Positions 51,601 through 63,680 of a stretch of DNA of 64,000 bases are shown here, piece by piece. A program made the position numbers and the translations under genes. The notes beneath the pieces are model-generated. The model saw nothing but the letters and a program-made list of their open reading frames with translations, was not told the DNA's origin and did not search any database. Position 1 is the stretch's first letter. The number at the start of each line of letters is the position of its first letter. The DNA is from Globodera rostochiensis (taxonomy: Eukaryota > Nematoda > Chromadorea > Rhabditida > Heteroderidae): positions 372,001 to 436,000 of the forward strand of contig JAEVLN010000027.1 of assembly GCA_018350325.1 (NCBI GenBank). The letters are read 5' to 3'.

Positions 51601-53689
51601 TTTTCATTCCCTGGAGGAGACCAAAAACGCCCATTGTTGCTGCTCCGAGGAGGTTCAATGCTCCATATTTTGCAACGTAGAATGGCTGTTTGGATTGGAC
51701 TCTTTTGATTGGAAATTGGCAGTGCCTTTCCCCAGGAATTTGCACGGCGGCCATCGAAGAGAACTGCTTCTTCTGAGCATTCTTTGAGCGGTGGGCTTCC
51801 GATGGCTTTGTGCGCACTTTCATCAATTACGTTATGTCCGCGCTGGTGTCAAGAATGAACTCTATTTTGCCGCTATTAACTCTGATCGACGCTCGGAGAA
51901 GATTTGACGAGTGGACGGAATTGATCCGTGCGGCTGGGAGCAATATCATATTCATTTTCGGATTTTGGTTCTGGTTTTTCTTATTTTGGCGAAAGGATTG
52001 AATTTTGTCGCACATTTGCTCTGTGTGTCCCTTCCGACTACATTTTCGGCAAGTCCAATTGATTTTTGGACAATTTTGAGCCCAGTGTCGATCGCCACAG
52101 CAATAACAGTTATTTGGAGGGGCCTTGTCCTTTTTTACGATGCCGTTGTTGACGGACGGAAGTTTTCCCTTTTGGAGAACGACGGCTTGCCCTTGCTTTG
52201 AGTGACTGCGTTGGTGGTGCGAAGCTTGCGGCTCGAATTTTGCGGCCCAGAAACTTGCGGCCCGAAATTTGCGGCCCGAAACTTGCGGCCCGTAATTTGC
52301 GGCCCGAAACTTGCGGCCCGAACTTTGCGGCCCTAATTAAAGCAAAAAAACAAACAAAAAATGACAAAATAACTTTTAATCTTGGTAATTTATTACACCA
52401 TTTTGTCATAAAAATGCAAGTAAAAGTTAATACATAGCTCATATTGTCTGGGCTAGTCGTCCCACTGATCAAAATTTTCCAGCGAGTCGGTATTGTACTG
52501 CACGAAAACGCGTGATTAAGCTGATCGTCGTTCGGATTTACATTCCGATCAAAAGTCTCGACCAGATTTTTCAATGCTAAATCATTGTTTATGCATTTTT
52601 TGGCTCGAGGCCTAGTCAAAACGCCCCGGATCGGGTCCAATTTGTAGTCCAAAATTCTATCCTGCATGAAGCGTCCCCATCTTTCAGAACAATAATTAAC
52701 CTACCTGATTGAGAACAGAGTCATGGTGGTTCCAGTTAAAAAATAAATTTTATCAAAACTACCTATTATTTTCTTTTATTTTTTATCAATGCCGCCAAAA
52801 ATTGTGTGAAAAGTTGATTTTCATTGATTTTTTTTGCTTTAATTAGGGCCGCATGTTTCGGGCCGCAAGTTTCGGGCCGCAAGTTTCGGGCCGCAAGTTA
52901 CGGGCCGCAAATTTCGGGCCGCAAGTTTCGGGCCGCAAGTTACGGGCCGCAAATTTCGGGCCGCAAGTTTCGGGGCCGCAAAATTCGGGCCGCAAGTTTC
53001 GGCTAGCCACTGCGTTGACCCTCGGACGAGGTTGCTCAAGAATTTTGACTTCGTCCTCGGTTTTCAGTGGTCTGCAGCTTTTCGGAAACCACGTCGAACA
53101 ATTTCGGCGTTTTGGACGTTTTGGTTTCTTCAGCAGTCAGACGGGAGAGGACGTATTGCCGCAGTTTTGTCTCGCTCGGCGCTTTGAGTGCTGTCAGTAA
53201 GACCAGGCACTTGAACTGATCCTCATTCATTTCTGAGTACCGAAATTTCCGAAAATGATTTTTCAGTCTGTTGATGAAAATGCCGAATTCTTTTCAGTCC
53301 ACCCGGCCTGCCCTTAAGCAGTCATACCGGTCGATGGCCAACGAATGCTGGCGAGCAAACACCTTTTTGAGGCGTTTCTTAGTCTCTTCGAACCCAAATG
53401 TTGTGATTTCGTCCACACGAGCGCTTGTATTCACCGAAGGTGGATGGGCTTAATTTTGTCATAAGAAGTTTGACTTTTGCTCCTTCCTCCAAATTTGTTG
53501 CGGCGCATTCCATTGAAAACTGGAAGCGTTCCATCCATCTTCGAAGTCGACAGATTCGTCCTCATTATTGAATGGTTGTATATCCGGAAGGGGAACATTA
53601 CACGTCCCGGATGGTTCAGTCGGTGTGCTGTGCTGCTGTTTCATAAGATTGGTCAACTGTTGGAGGATGTCTGCCAGCATTTTGTCCAT
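51568..53689 (-). pseudogene. Ty3/Gypsy gag and protease, inverted half
   Basis: On the minus strand gag starts at 53689 (MDKMLADILQQLTNLMKQQH). It continues with an RVDGKEFGIFINRLKNHF-type capsid region (broken in this copy, open in unit 2), then two zinc knuckles near 52110-52015 (CYCCGDRHWAQNC, one residue short of the usual spacing, and CRKCSRKGHTEQMC), and then the protease start on the inverted arm (51963-51568). A 795-bp fold-back element interrupts gag at 52214-53008. Gag packages element RNA; this copy is disrupted. Confidence 0.75.
52214..53008. mobile_element. Fold-back element in gag, 9-bp target duplication
   Basis: Both ends are arrays of a roughly 13-bp unit (CTTGCGGCCCGAA), in opposite orientation, enclosing a unique centre of about 500 bp. 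ACTGCGTTG flanks it at 52205-52213 and 53009-53017. Nine-base duplications and end arrays resemble Mutator-like fold-back elements. ORFs through the arrays (GRKLRAASFGPQ repeats) are artefacts. Confidence 0.8.
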
Positions 53690-54543
53690 TTTTATTTGAA
53701 GACTATCTTAGCCAATTAGGCTTTTCTAATTGCGAGCCGCCCAGGCTTTTGACAATTTCCGCGCGCCGATCTGGCTTTTTCTTTGCTGAAGAATGCCACC
53801 CAGGCTATTGCTGGTTGGACGGATGCTATTCCTCCTCAGTCGACAGTTATTGTCTCGTCCCGAGATCAATAACTGGAATTTATTGCAACAATTGGTGTCA
53901 AAAGAACAGCGTTCTATAGAACTTAAGTTATTGGTTTTTTTTTTATTTTTTATTTTTTTCCTATTTTTTTTGCATCTAACAGTTTCTTGGACTGTTTTAA
54001 GTTGAATTTTATTTTTGTTTACGACAAAACCGTGTTCGAAAGTCGAATTTGTTACTCTCCGAATTGTTTTATTCCTGCTCTGGCCTAGAGTTCGGAATAG
54101 GCGTCGCCACCGTTGAGCCGGTTGATTGCTCAATTTATTTGTCGGAGGAAAATGGACAATAATAAATCAATAGATAAATGAAGGGACGGGTGGAAGGGTC
54201 AATCCTCAGCTATCCACTAAAAGACAGAATGAATTGAGGGAATTGGCGGGGGAAGGATGGACAGTGGAAAATGGGGTCCGGGGACAAAATGCCAAAGTAA
54301 TATGAATTTGGATTATTTGTCTCCCCAACACTTAGCATACTTGCTGTCCGATGAATGTCAAGCAATGCGGTTTTCGAACTCTCTTTTTATCTTTTTGTTG
54401 GCCTTTCCAAGATTTTGACCTGATGCAAAACGTTTTATCATAGATCTGAAAGGCATTTTTGTCATGTTTTAAACAGTTTAACCACTGAGCCACATGATAT
54501 TATGAATAAAGGCGAAAAATTCAAATATATTACCAATTTTTCC
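53690..54543. other. Retrotransposon leader/LTR-like region and flank
   Basis: Upstream (minus strand) of gag. No LTR pair or convincing primer-binding site was found by eye. Unit 1 has an extra AT-rich 70 bp at about 53901-53975 absent in unit 2. An antisense tRNA-like A box (GGCTCAGTGGTTAAAC) is at 54477-54495. Confidence 0.4.
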
Positions 54544-56033
54544 ATTCTGTACTCAAATTTTGTTCGGTCGTTACCTTCGGTTCTCAGATTTTTTCGGTCG
54601 GTATCGGTAGTACCGAAAAAGTACCGGTACCGAAAACCATCGGTACTTTCCGAAAAGGTTCGGTCGGTACTTTTCGGGAAGGTACCGATGCCTGAGTACC
54701 GAAAAGTACCGAAAAAGCCTCGGTACTTTCTCGTACCGTCCGATCTCTAGTAGAGACCTCAGAGCCCTGGTTTTGAGCGATGACTAAGAATCAATAAGAA
54801 GACTATTAAATTAAAAAAATATAATGACATCTCCCTTGGGGGAGTAGAACCCAGCATAACTCATCAAATAGCTTAACCACTGAGCCAGATACGTATTGGT
54901 AAGGGATGCTTTGCAAAAGATATTAAATTAAGGATTTTTCAAATTTGATTTGGCATTATGTATTTCAAATCAAAATCGGTACAAATTGTCATTTTGTTTT
55001 GCAGAAATTTTGGGTAACACTTCCGAAAAGTTCCGATTTTTTCTTCAAAATTTCGGAAGTCGGAACTCGGAATTCCGCATCCTCAAAAAATTTCTGAAGT
55101 CGTAACTCGGAATTCCGCATCCTCAAAATGTCGGGAGTCGGAATTCCGAAAATCGGAATTCCGCCCATCCCTGGTAGAACCGGCCAGAAGGGTCGGTCGG
55201 TACTTTTCGGTAAAGTACCGAAAAAGTACCGGTACCGAAAAGGTCCAAAAAGGTTCGGTCGGTACTTTTCGGTAAAGTACCGAAAAAGTACCGGTACCGA
55301 AAAGTACCGAAAAAAATTGTCGGTACTTTTTCGGTTTTCGGTACCAACATTTTTTTAATTAACTTTTCAACAAAAAATCGTTTATTTTGGAAAAGTAAAA
55401 ATGAAATACCTTTCTCCGCAGACAACTATAAACAGAAGACAACTGTGCACAGGACCCCGGCAAGGGTAGGGCATTAAGGGATAGTCAAAAGGTGTGTTTG
55501 AAACCCTATTTTCATCAAAACGGCTAAGATAAACTATTAGTATTAACAGATTGACTTAGCCATTGAGAAAATAGCTTTTCACATACCTACCTTTCGACTT
55601 CCCCATGCGCCCATTAGATAGCATTCCCATCCCTGGTCCCCACTATGCTTTTTTCTCAAAAAAATTTTCGCCAGCTAAGTATGAAAATTGGGTGAAATGA
55701 AGAAAAATTTTGTGATAGATGAACATTTCACCAAACATTTTGAAAAATAATCCCCCACCCTGTAACAATCCCCCACTAACAAAAATTTTGGAAAATCGCA
55801 ACAGTTTTGTGTTAGCGCGACAGCGGTATTTCTTGGTTGTGTGCGGTTCACTAACCGACGATTAATTCTGTACGATATTTTCTCGGCTCAAAAAGAAAAA
55901 TAAATTGAATATTTTATGACCGGCGTAAAGCACTGCCATCGCATTGTCTTCGTTCAGTCCCCGCAAATCGTTGGCATAAATGAAGGATAACATTGTCTTG
56001 AACGCCCCCACCTCCACGTCGGGCACCTCCACG
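54544..56033. other. Segment present only in duplication unit 1
   Basis: It contains two GGTACCGAAAAAGTACCGG-rich short inverted elements (54560-54760, 55185-55350). A minus-strand tRNA-like patch is at 54895-54838 (GGCTCAGTGGTTAAGC, GGGTTCTACTCCC). The C-terminal BTB exon is at about 55860-56055. It is either a deletion in unit 2 or an insertion here; because the BTB exon spans the break, deletion in unit 2 is more likely. Confidence 0.6.
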
Positions 56034-56410
56034 GGCTTAATCTCTTTCGAATTAGCTAAAATAATTTTATTGAATTTCTAAACAAAAATTTCGTACCCTT
56101 TCCGCCGACGACGGCCTTAGCATTTTGCGCATCAAAACGGAACATTGCCTCAAAGGCGTCGAAGGCCGCCATCAGAATCAGTTTATGTGCTAGCAGAAGC
56201 TTAACAAAGTTAAAAAAGAGAATTTTGTAAAGTTCAATTTTATTCCCCCCCCCCACCCCCCCCCCCCCCTTCCCCCCCCCACCCCCCCCCCCCCAACTCG
56301 CCTCCTTTTTGTCTCCTCCCCCCCACAAAAAATTGCACATCCGCGCCATTGCCGGTGTCCAGCAAATGCTTCATCCGCCCAACCAAAGAGGCCGATTTTG
56401 ACTTGTCACA
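55850..56410 (-). pseudogene. BTB/POZ-domain gene, unit 1 copy
   Basis: First exon ends at 56302 (ASLVGRMKHLLDTGNGADVQ...KKE). Second exon 56199-56097 (LLLAHKLILMAAFDAFEAMF). Third exon from 56055 (NSKEIKPVEVPDVEVGAFKT, LSFIYANDLRGLNEDNAMAV). Together these form most of a BTB fold, a protein-interaction domain used by Cul3 adaptors; nematodes have many. Intron 1 (56301-56200) is G-rich and starts with GC rather than GT (AG|GCGAGT), a known rarer donor. A G7 run (56328-56334) puts the first exon out of frame here; unit 2 has nine G and is in frame. Confidence 0.75.
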
Positions 56411-56869
56411 AATTTATAATATTAGGCTTGTCTAATTTTTGGATTAATTTGTTTGAAAATTCAATCGATTTTTTTGAGTTATTTTATGGACATAAAACGG
56501 CTCTGGAGGGTGTTTGTTGACCAGAATCTGGTAAAGGGGACTGACCTTGTAAAAAAGGAGCATCAAAATAATGAAAATGACTCCCCTCGTCGAGCTGATT
56601 ACGAATCTGCAAAAATTTTGAGTCGCTCTCGATTCTGAGCAAAGTTATGGCCCCTCAAAGTTGGCCAAAACCATAGGGGGGACCCTTTTGGTCAAAATTT
56701 TTGGGAAATTTTTTTATTCTAAAAAGTGTCTCAAATATGTTATTTAATGTACTGATTACGAATTCGTCAATAAAAATTAAAAATTGAGAATGTAAAGCGT
56801 TTTCTTGAAAATTAAGGAAAAAGCGACTTTTAAGCCGGATATAATAATGAAAGGCCGTGTAACGGCCCG

Positions 56870-57437
56870 CCAAGCCCTGATCTGCACGTTGTCGGAATAA
56901 TTTTTTTCATCTTTTAACGTCTGATAAGTAGGTTTAAAGCCTTTTCGCATATTATTTTAGTATTTTTGGAAAGTTGAACAAATTGAGAAAAAAGTTCCGG
57001 AATTTTAACTGTCATGCCAATTCATCGCCAGCTGGCCATCTCCGCGCCAGCCACTCGAGCGCTGCGCCATTTCAGCGCCGCGATTTTTCCCCTTATTTTT
57101 ATGAAAATGTTCAATTCTTCAAGCATTTTTTTCGAAAATGACTAAAACTTATCGTCAAAAATATAAATTATTTTTCAAAAACAGCCAGAAATCCATGATT
57201 TTGGGTTCATTTTTACAAATTTTTGAAAAATGCCAAAATATGCTCGAAATATGCAAAATATGCCAAAATATGCAAAATATGCAAAAAATATGCACCAACC
57301 CCCAAAATATGAAAAATATGTTTTTTTAAACTTGACCAAAAAAGCTCAAACGAACGCGAAAAGGCTATTTTTAAGCCGTATTCTTCAAAGCATATGAGAA
57401 AACAAAATATGCAAAATGCATATAATCCGATCCCTAA
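56870..57437. mobile_element. Degraded relative of the 40504-41166 element
   Basis: From about 56935 it follows 40680-41166 (AAAGCCTTTTCGCATATTAT, AATTCATCGC, CAAAATATGC words) and ends CATATAATCCGATCCCTA, a mutated terminal repeat. The left end is missing. Its right end coincides with the border of duplication unit 2. Confidence 0.65.
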
Positions 57438-57462
57438 TTATCACAATTTAAAGAGAACCAAA

Positions 57463-58581
57463 ATTGAAGTGTCTTTTGACTGGGGACTCAGTTGTCAACT
57501 GATTAAAAAAATAAGAAAAATCACTCATATGTATAGGCTTTCAAAACCAGGAATCGAACTGAATGGTATCTAGTGGGCGCATGGGGAAGTCATTTAAAAA
57601 TTTTAAATCGATTTAAAAACGGATTTAAATTCTCAATTTTTTTTATCGACAAATTCGTAATTTTGAAAGCCTATATGATGATGCTCATATTCACAATGCT
57701 AAAGATTAAATTCTGCAGATCTAGCTGTAGCTAGGGTATCTGCGGATTGAAAAATCTACAGCTCAAAAACCGTATTCACAAGGTTAAGGATAATTTGATC
57801 CGCAGCTACCTATCCAAAGCTACAGATAACTAGCCGATTATTCTCTTTTCCTTAGTCGTTCACGTTATCTCTCTCGCTTCTCTTGTATCTCTACTCAATG
57901 ATCGGACCCTAACTTGGCCAGTTCTGATCAGAAACGAATAATTTTTTTTATTTAGCTCATCTTTTAAACTTATATTATATAAAATTTATTTATTTTAATT
58001 TCTAAATTCAAAATAAATTTCGTTAAAAATAGGCCATACAGTAAGCTAAGTCAAACTTTTTTTTGTTTGACTCAGCTCATTTAGTTGATTCCTAAACCCG
58101 AATTCGTATTTTTCATTTTTCAACCCAAGCAAATTATGTATAAAATTGATTAAACCCCCCATTTCTACTTTCAAACTGAACCGAACCCGGCAAATGATAT
58201 ATCATTTTGAAGCTCACACCTTGAGGAATCTCCTATCAGAAATTGAGGCCGTTCAACTACCCAAAAAATTCGCTTATTTAATAGTTTTTATTTTTTAACT
58301 CAAACGAATTATCCTCATCGAGAGGAGGCTACGAATTTTTATCTGCAGTTACCCTAAGTATCCCTATCCTTAGCATTGTGAATAAGAAATAAGGATAGAG
58401 CTACGCATAGGGATTATTTTGCTACTTCAGAATACGGATACCCTAGCCATAGCAGTGTGAATACGGATTTATCTGTTGCTAGCGATTTATCTACAGATAG
58501 TTAGCATTGTGAGTATGTTGACTGATTTTTCCCATTTTTAATCAGTGGACAACTGAGTGCCCAGTCAAAAGACACTTCAAT
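57463..58581. mobile_element. Inverted-repeat element with nested element, unit 2 copy
   Basis: Same structure as 48591-49709; only occasional base changes were noticed. Confidence 0.75.
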
Positions 58582-58697
58582 CCCGGGTCTGTAACTCTTA
58601 GGGAATGGTTGTCCAACAAAATTTTTTTCGGAATCTTACATTGAAGACCGAGAGGAGTTGATTGGTATATATTTTGTTCAATTTTGAGTCTGGACGT

Positions 58698-58912
58698 ACT
58701 GGTGAGTTGAACAACAGAATCCGGCACATGCCGCTTTCTAGACTATTCGGGTTTTTGGTGTCTGAGTGTCGATTAACATAAATTTCTTCAAAAACAGACT
58801 CGTCTTTGGCATAAATTGACCCAATAATTCTTTTTTAAGAAAATTGACCGTGAAAAAGACAAGAGTTGTGGGCCGAATGGGCATTGCACAAAAGATGGCT
58901 CCTCCATCATGT
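58698..58912 (+). pseudogene. Captured cysteine-rich exon fragment, unit 2 copy
   Basis: Same as 49826-50040, including the jump inside exon 6, with a couple of base changes near 58906 (CCATCATG for CCGTCGTG). Confidence 0.7.
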
Positions 58913-59119
58913 TTCACCAGCTTTGAGCTGAGATATTATTTTTTAAAGTCCCTGCGCGGTGGTTTTTCAAGAACAAGAGTAAATCGAGGGCGCTCTACAC
59001 GATAGGCATGGTTTGGAAGTGATCTGAGTAAGGCTGTCGGTTTCAAAAAAATATTCGGTTAACCGAAACCGATAACCGAACCGTGCTTTCGGTTAACCGA
59101 ACCGAAAACTGAACCGAAA

Positions 59120-60472
59120 ATGAATATGATATTGCTCCCAGCCGCACGGATCAATTCCGTCCACTCGTCAAATCTTCTCCGAGCGTCGATCAGAGTTAAT
59201 AGCGGCAAAATAGAGTTCATTCTTGACACCGGCGCGGACATAAACGTAATTGATGAAAGTGCGCAGAAAGCCATCGGAAGCCAACCGCTCAAAAAATGCT
59301 CAGAAGAAGCAGTTCTCTTCGATGGCCGCCGTGCAAATTCCTGGGGAAAGGCACTGCCAATTTCCAATCAAAAGAGTCCAATCCGAACAGCCATTCTACG
59401 TTGCAAAATATGGAGCATTGAACCTCCTCGGAGCAGCAACAATGGGCGTTTTTGGTCTCCTCCAGGGAATGAAAAATTTGCTGCGCGGAAATTCCATTCA
59501 CCAATTTCGACTAACGCGGCTGAGAAAGTCCGGGAAATCGTTGAAAAATTGCCCCAAAAATATGCGCAAATTTTCGAAGAAGGGCTTGGTCTTTGTACCA
59601 AAATAAAAGCTCATCTGACGCTCAACCCAACGGCAACGCCCGTATTTCGTCGTGCCCGTCCTGTGCCATACTCGGCATTACCGGTTGTCAATGGAGAATT
59701 GGAGCGACTGGAGAAAATCATCGGAAAAATATGTCCAGTTTCATCGGCGGAAAGATGACATTTCAATTGTCAACGACTGTTTGATGCTTGGAGAACGGAT
59801 AATCATTCCAAAGGCCCTCCAGAACAAATTCTAAAAATGCTGCATCAAGGTCACCCGGGAACTAAACGCATGAAATTCCTGGCACGGATTCATGTGTACT
59901 GGCCAATGTTGGACACCGAAATCGAATCTTTTGTGCAAAAATGCCCATCATGCGCCCTCGCTGCGAAAAATCCCACCAAAACGACTCTTCAGTCTTGGCC
60001 GAAAACCAACTGGGCCATGGCAGCGAATCCACATGGATTACGCAGGCCCATTCACGAAAAGATGTACCTCATCATTGTCGACGCGTACTCGAGATATACG
60101 GAGATATCCGAGATGAATTCCACCAACAGCGCTGCTACGATTTAGAAATTGATTTCGTTAATTTCGCGTTATGGAATCCCGGAAACACTGGTGTCCGACA
60201 ACGGCACACAGTTTCAGAGTCATCAGTTCCGACAGTTCACCAAATCGTTCGGAATTGAACACCTCTTCGGCACCCTACGCACCGCAATCAAACGGGCAAG
60301 CCGAAAGGATGGTCGACACGTTCAAAAGGGCGTTTGCGAAAATAAAAGGGGAGGGAGTATCCGGAAATGCGCTGGAGACCTTCTTGCTGACGTACCGCAC
60401 TACGCCCTCCGACACACTGAACGGCAAAGCCCCGGCCGAAAAATTGGTGAATGGAATTTCCGCGCAGCAAAT
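59120..60472 (+). pseudogene. Ty3/Gypsy pol remnant, unit 2 copy
   Basis: Same protease, truncated RT and integrase order as 50248-51600, with the same deletion and frame breaks, so the damage predates the tandem duplication. Confidence 0.8.
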
Positions 60473-62511
60473 TTTTCATTCCCTGGAGGAGACCAAAAAC
60501 GCCCATTGTTGCTGCTCCGAGGAGGTTCAATGCTCCATATTTTGCAACGTAGAATGGCTGTTTGGATTGGACTCTTTTGATTGGAAATTGGCAGTGCCTT
60601 TCCCCAGGAATTTGCACGGCGGCCATCGAAGAGAACTGCTTCTTCTGAGCATTCTTTGAGCGGTGGGCTTCCGATGGCTTTGTGCGCACTTTCATCAATT
60701 ACGTTATGTCCGCGCTGGTGTCAAGAATGAACTCTATTTTGCCGCTATTAACTCTGATCGACGCTCGGAGAAGATTTGACGAGTGGACGGAATTGATCCG
60801 TGCGGCTGGGAGCAATATCATATTCATTTTCGGATTTTGGTTCTGGTTTTTCTTATTTTGGCGAAAGGATTGAATTTTGTCGCACATTTGCTCTGTGTGT
60901 CCCTTCCGACTACATTTTCGGCAAGTCCAATTGATTTTTGGACAATTTTGAGCCCAGTGTCGATCGCCACAGCAATAACAGTTATTTGGAGGGGCCTTGT
61001 CCTTTTTTACGATGCCGTTGTTGACGGACGGAAGTTTTCCCTTTTGGAGAACGACGGCTTGCCCTTGCTTTGAGTGACTGCGTTGGTGGTGCGAAGCTTG
61101 CGGCTCGAATTTTGCGGCCCAGAAACTTGCGGCCCGAAATTTGCGGCCCGAAACTTGCGGCCCGTAATTTGCGGCCCGAAACTTGCGGCCCGAACTTTGC
61201 GGCCCTAATTAAAGCAAAAAAACAAACAAAAAATGACAAAATAACTTTTAATCTTGGTAATTTATTACAGCATTTTGTCATAAAATGCAAGTAAAAGTTA
61301 ATACATAGCTCATATTGTCTGGGCTAGTCGTCCCACTGATCAAAATTTTCCAGCGAGTCGGTATTGTACTGCACGAAAACGCGTGATTAAGCTGATCGTC
61401 GTTCGGATTTACATTCCGATCAAAAGTCTCGACCAGATTTTTCAATGCTAAATCATTATTTATGCATTTTTTGGCTCGAGGCCTAGTCAAAACGCCCCGG
61501 ATCGGGTCCAATTTGTAGTCCAAAATTCTATCCTGCATGAAGCGTCCCCATCTTTCAGAACAATAATTAACCTACCTGATTGAGAACAGAGTCATGGTGG
61601 TTCCAGTTAAAAAATAAATTTTATCAAAACTACCTATTATTTTCTTTTATTTTTTATCAATGCCGCCAAAAATTGTGTGAAAAGTTGATTTTCATTGATT
61701 TTTTTTTGCTTTAATTAGGGCCGCATGTTTCGGGCCGCAAGTTTCGGGCCGCAAGTTTCGGGCCGCAAGTTACGGGCTGCAAATTTCGGGCCGCAAGTTT
61801 CGGGGCCGCAAAATTCGGGCCGCAAGTTTCGGCTAGCCACTGCGTTGACCCTCTTGCTCAAGAATTTTGACTTCGTCCTCGGTTTTCAGTGGTCTGCAGC
61901 TCTTCGGAAACCACGTCGAACAATTTCGGCGTTTTGGACGTTTTGGTTTCTTCAGCAGTCAGACGGGAGAGGACGTATTGCCGCAGTTTTGCCTCGCTCG
62001 GCGCTTTGAGTGCTGTCAGTAAGACCAGGCACTTGAACTGATCCTCATTCATTTCTGAGTACCGAAATTTCCGAAAATGATTTTTCAGTCTGTTGATGAA
62101 AATGCCGAATTCTTTTCCGTCCACCCGGCCTGCCCTTAAGCAGTCATACCGGTCGATGGCCAATGAATGCTGGCAAGCAAACACCTTTTTGAGGCGTTTC
62201 TTAGTCTCTTCGAACCCAAATGTTGTGATTTCGTCCACACGAGCGCTTGTATTCACCGAAGGTGGATGGGCTTAATTTTGTCATAAGAAGTTTGACTTTT
62301 GCTCCATCCTCCAAATTTGTTGCGGCGCATTCCATTGAAAACTGGAAGCGATCCATCCATCTTCGAAGTCGACAGATTCGTCCTCATTATTGAATGGTTG
62401 TATATCCGGAAGGGGAACATTACACGTCCCGGATGGTTCAGTCGGTGTGCTGTGCTGCTGTTTCATAAGATTGGTCAACTGTTGGAGGATGTCTGCCAGC
62501 ATTTTGTCCAT
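60440..62511 (-). pseudogene. Ty3/Gypsy gag and protease, unit 2 copy
   Basis: Gag starts at 62511. The capsid-like frame 62256-61858 (132 codons, EETKKRLKKVFACQHSLAID and RLKNHFRKFRYSEMNEDQFK) is open here, whereas in unit 1 the same stretch has breaks. The fold-back element (61086-61838) still interrupts it, and the zinc knuckles lie at about 60980-60885. Confidence 0.75.
61086..61838. mobile_element. Fold-back element in gag, unit 2 copy (753 bp)
   Basis: Same ACTGCGTTG duplications (61077-61085, 61839-61847). It is shorter than the unit 1 copy mainly because the right array has lost several units. Confidence 0.8.
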
Positions 62512-63303
62512 TTTTATTTGAAGACTATCTTAGCCAATTAGGCTTTTCTAATTGCGAGCCGCCCAGGCTTTTGACAATTTCCGCGCGCCGATCTGGCTTT
62601 TTCTTTGCTGAAGAATGCCACCCAGGCTATTGCTGGTTGGACGGATGCTATTCCTCCTCAGTCGACAGTTATTGTCTCGTCCCGAGATCAATAACTGGAA
62701 TTTATTGCAACAATTGGTGTCAATCTAACAGTTTCTTGGACTGTTTTAAGTTGAATTTTTTTTGTTTACGACAAAACCGTGTTCGAAAGTCGAATTTGTT
62801 ACTCTCCGAATTGTTTTATTCCTGCTCTGGCCTAGAGTTCGGAATAGGCGTCGCCACCGTTGAGCCGGTTGATTGCTCAATTTATTTGTCGGAGGAAAAT
62901 GGACAATAATAAATCAATAGATAAATGAAGGGACGGGTGGAAGGGTCAATCCTCAGCTATCCACTAAAAGACAGAATGAATTGAGGGAATTGGCGGGGGA
63001 AGGATGGACAGTGGAAAATGGGGTCCGGGGACAAAATGCCAAAGTAATATGAATTTGGATTATTTGTCTCCCCAACACTTAGCATACTTGCTGTCCGATG
63101 AATGTCAAGCAATGCGGTTTTCGAACTCTCTTTTTATCTTTTTGTTGGCCTTTCCAAGATTTTGACCTGATGCAAAACGTTTTATCATAGATCTGAAAGG
63201 CATTTTTGTCATGTTTTAAACAGTTTAACCACTGAGCCACATGATATTATGAATAAAGGCGAAAAATTCAAATATATTACCAATTTTTCCATTCTGTACT
63301 CAA

Positions 63304-63680
63304 AGGCTTAATCTCTTTCGAATTAGCTAAAATAATTTTATTTAATTTCTAAACAAAAATTTCGTACCCTTTCCGCCGACGACGGCCTTAGCATTTTGCG
63401 CATCAAAACGGAACATTGCCTCAAAGGCGTCGAAGGCCGCCATCAGAATCAGTTTATGTGCTAGCAGAAGCTTAACAAAGTTAAAAAAGAGAATTTTGTA
63501 AAGTTCAATTTTATTCCCCCCCCCCCACCCCCCCCCCCTTCCCCCCCCCCACCCCCCCCCCCCCAACTCGCCTCCTTTTTGTCTCCTCCCCCCCCCACAA
63601 AAAATTGCACATCCGCGCCATTGCCGGTGTCCAGCAAATGCTTCATCCGCCCAACCAAAGAGGCCGATTTTGACTTGTCA
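63304..63680 (-). pseudogene. BTB/POZ-domain gene, unit 2 copy, 3' truncated
   Basis: The first exon is in frame (MKHLLDTGNGADVQFFVGGG..KKE, ending 63572). The GC-AG, G-rich intron is 63571-63471 and the second exon 63470-63368. The third exon starts at 63326 but is cut after about 7 codons at 63304, where sequence jumps to the retrotransposon flank. So the C-terminal half of the BTB fold is lost here. Confidence 0.7.

Larger units (their letters stand above)
48564..57435. repeat. Tandem duplication, unit 1 (period about 8872 bp)
   Basis: It begins CTAATTATCACAATTTAAAG, as does unit 2 at 57436. Every landmark in the unit recurs 8872 bp later up to 54543. Unit 1 then has 54544-56033, which unit 2 lacks, and similarity resumes at 56034. 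Confidence 0.9.
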
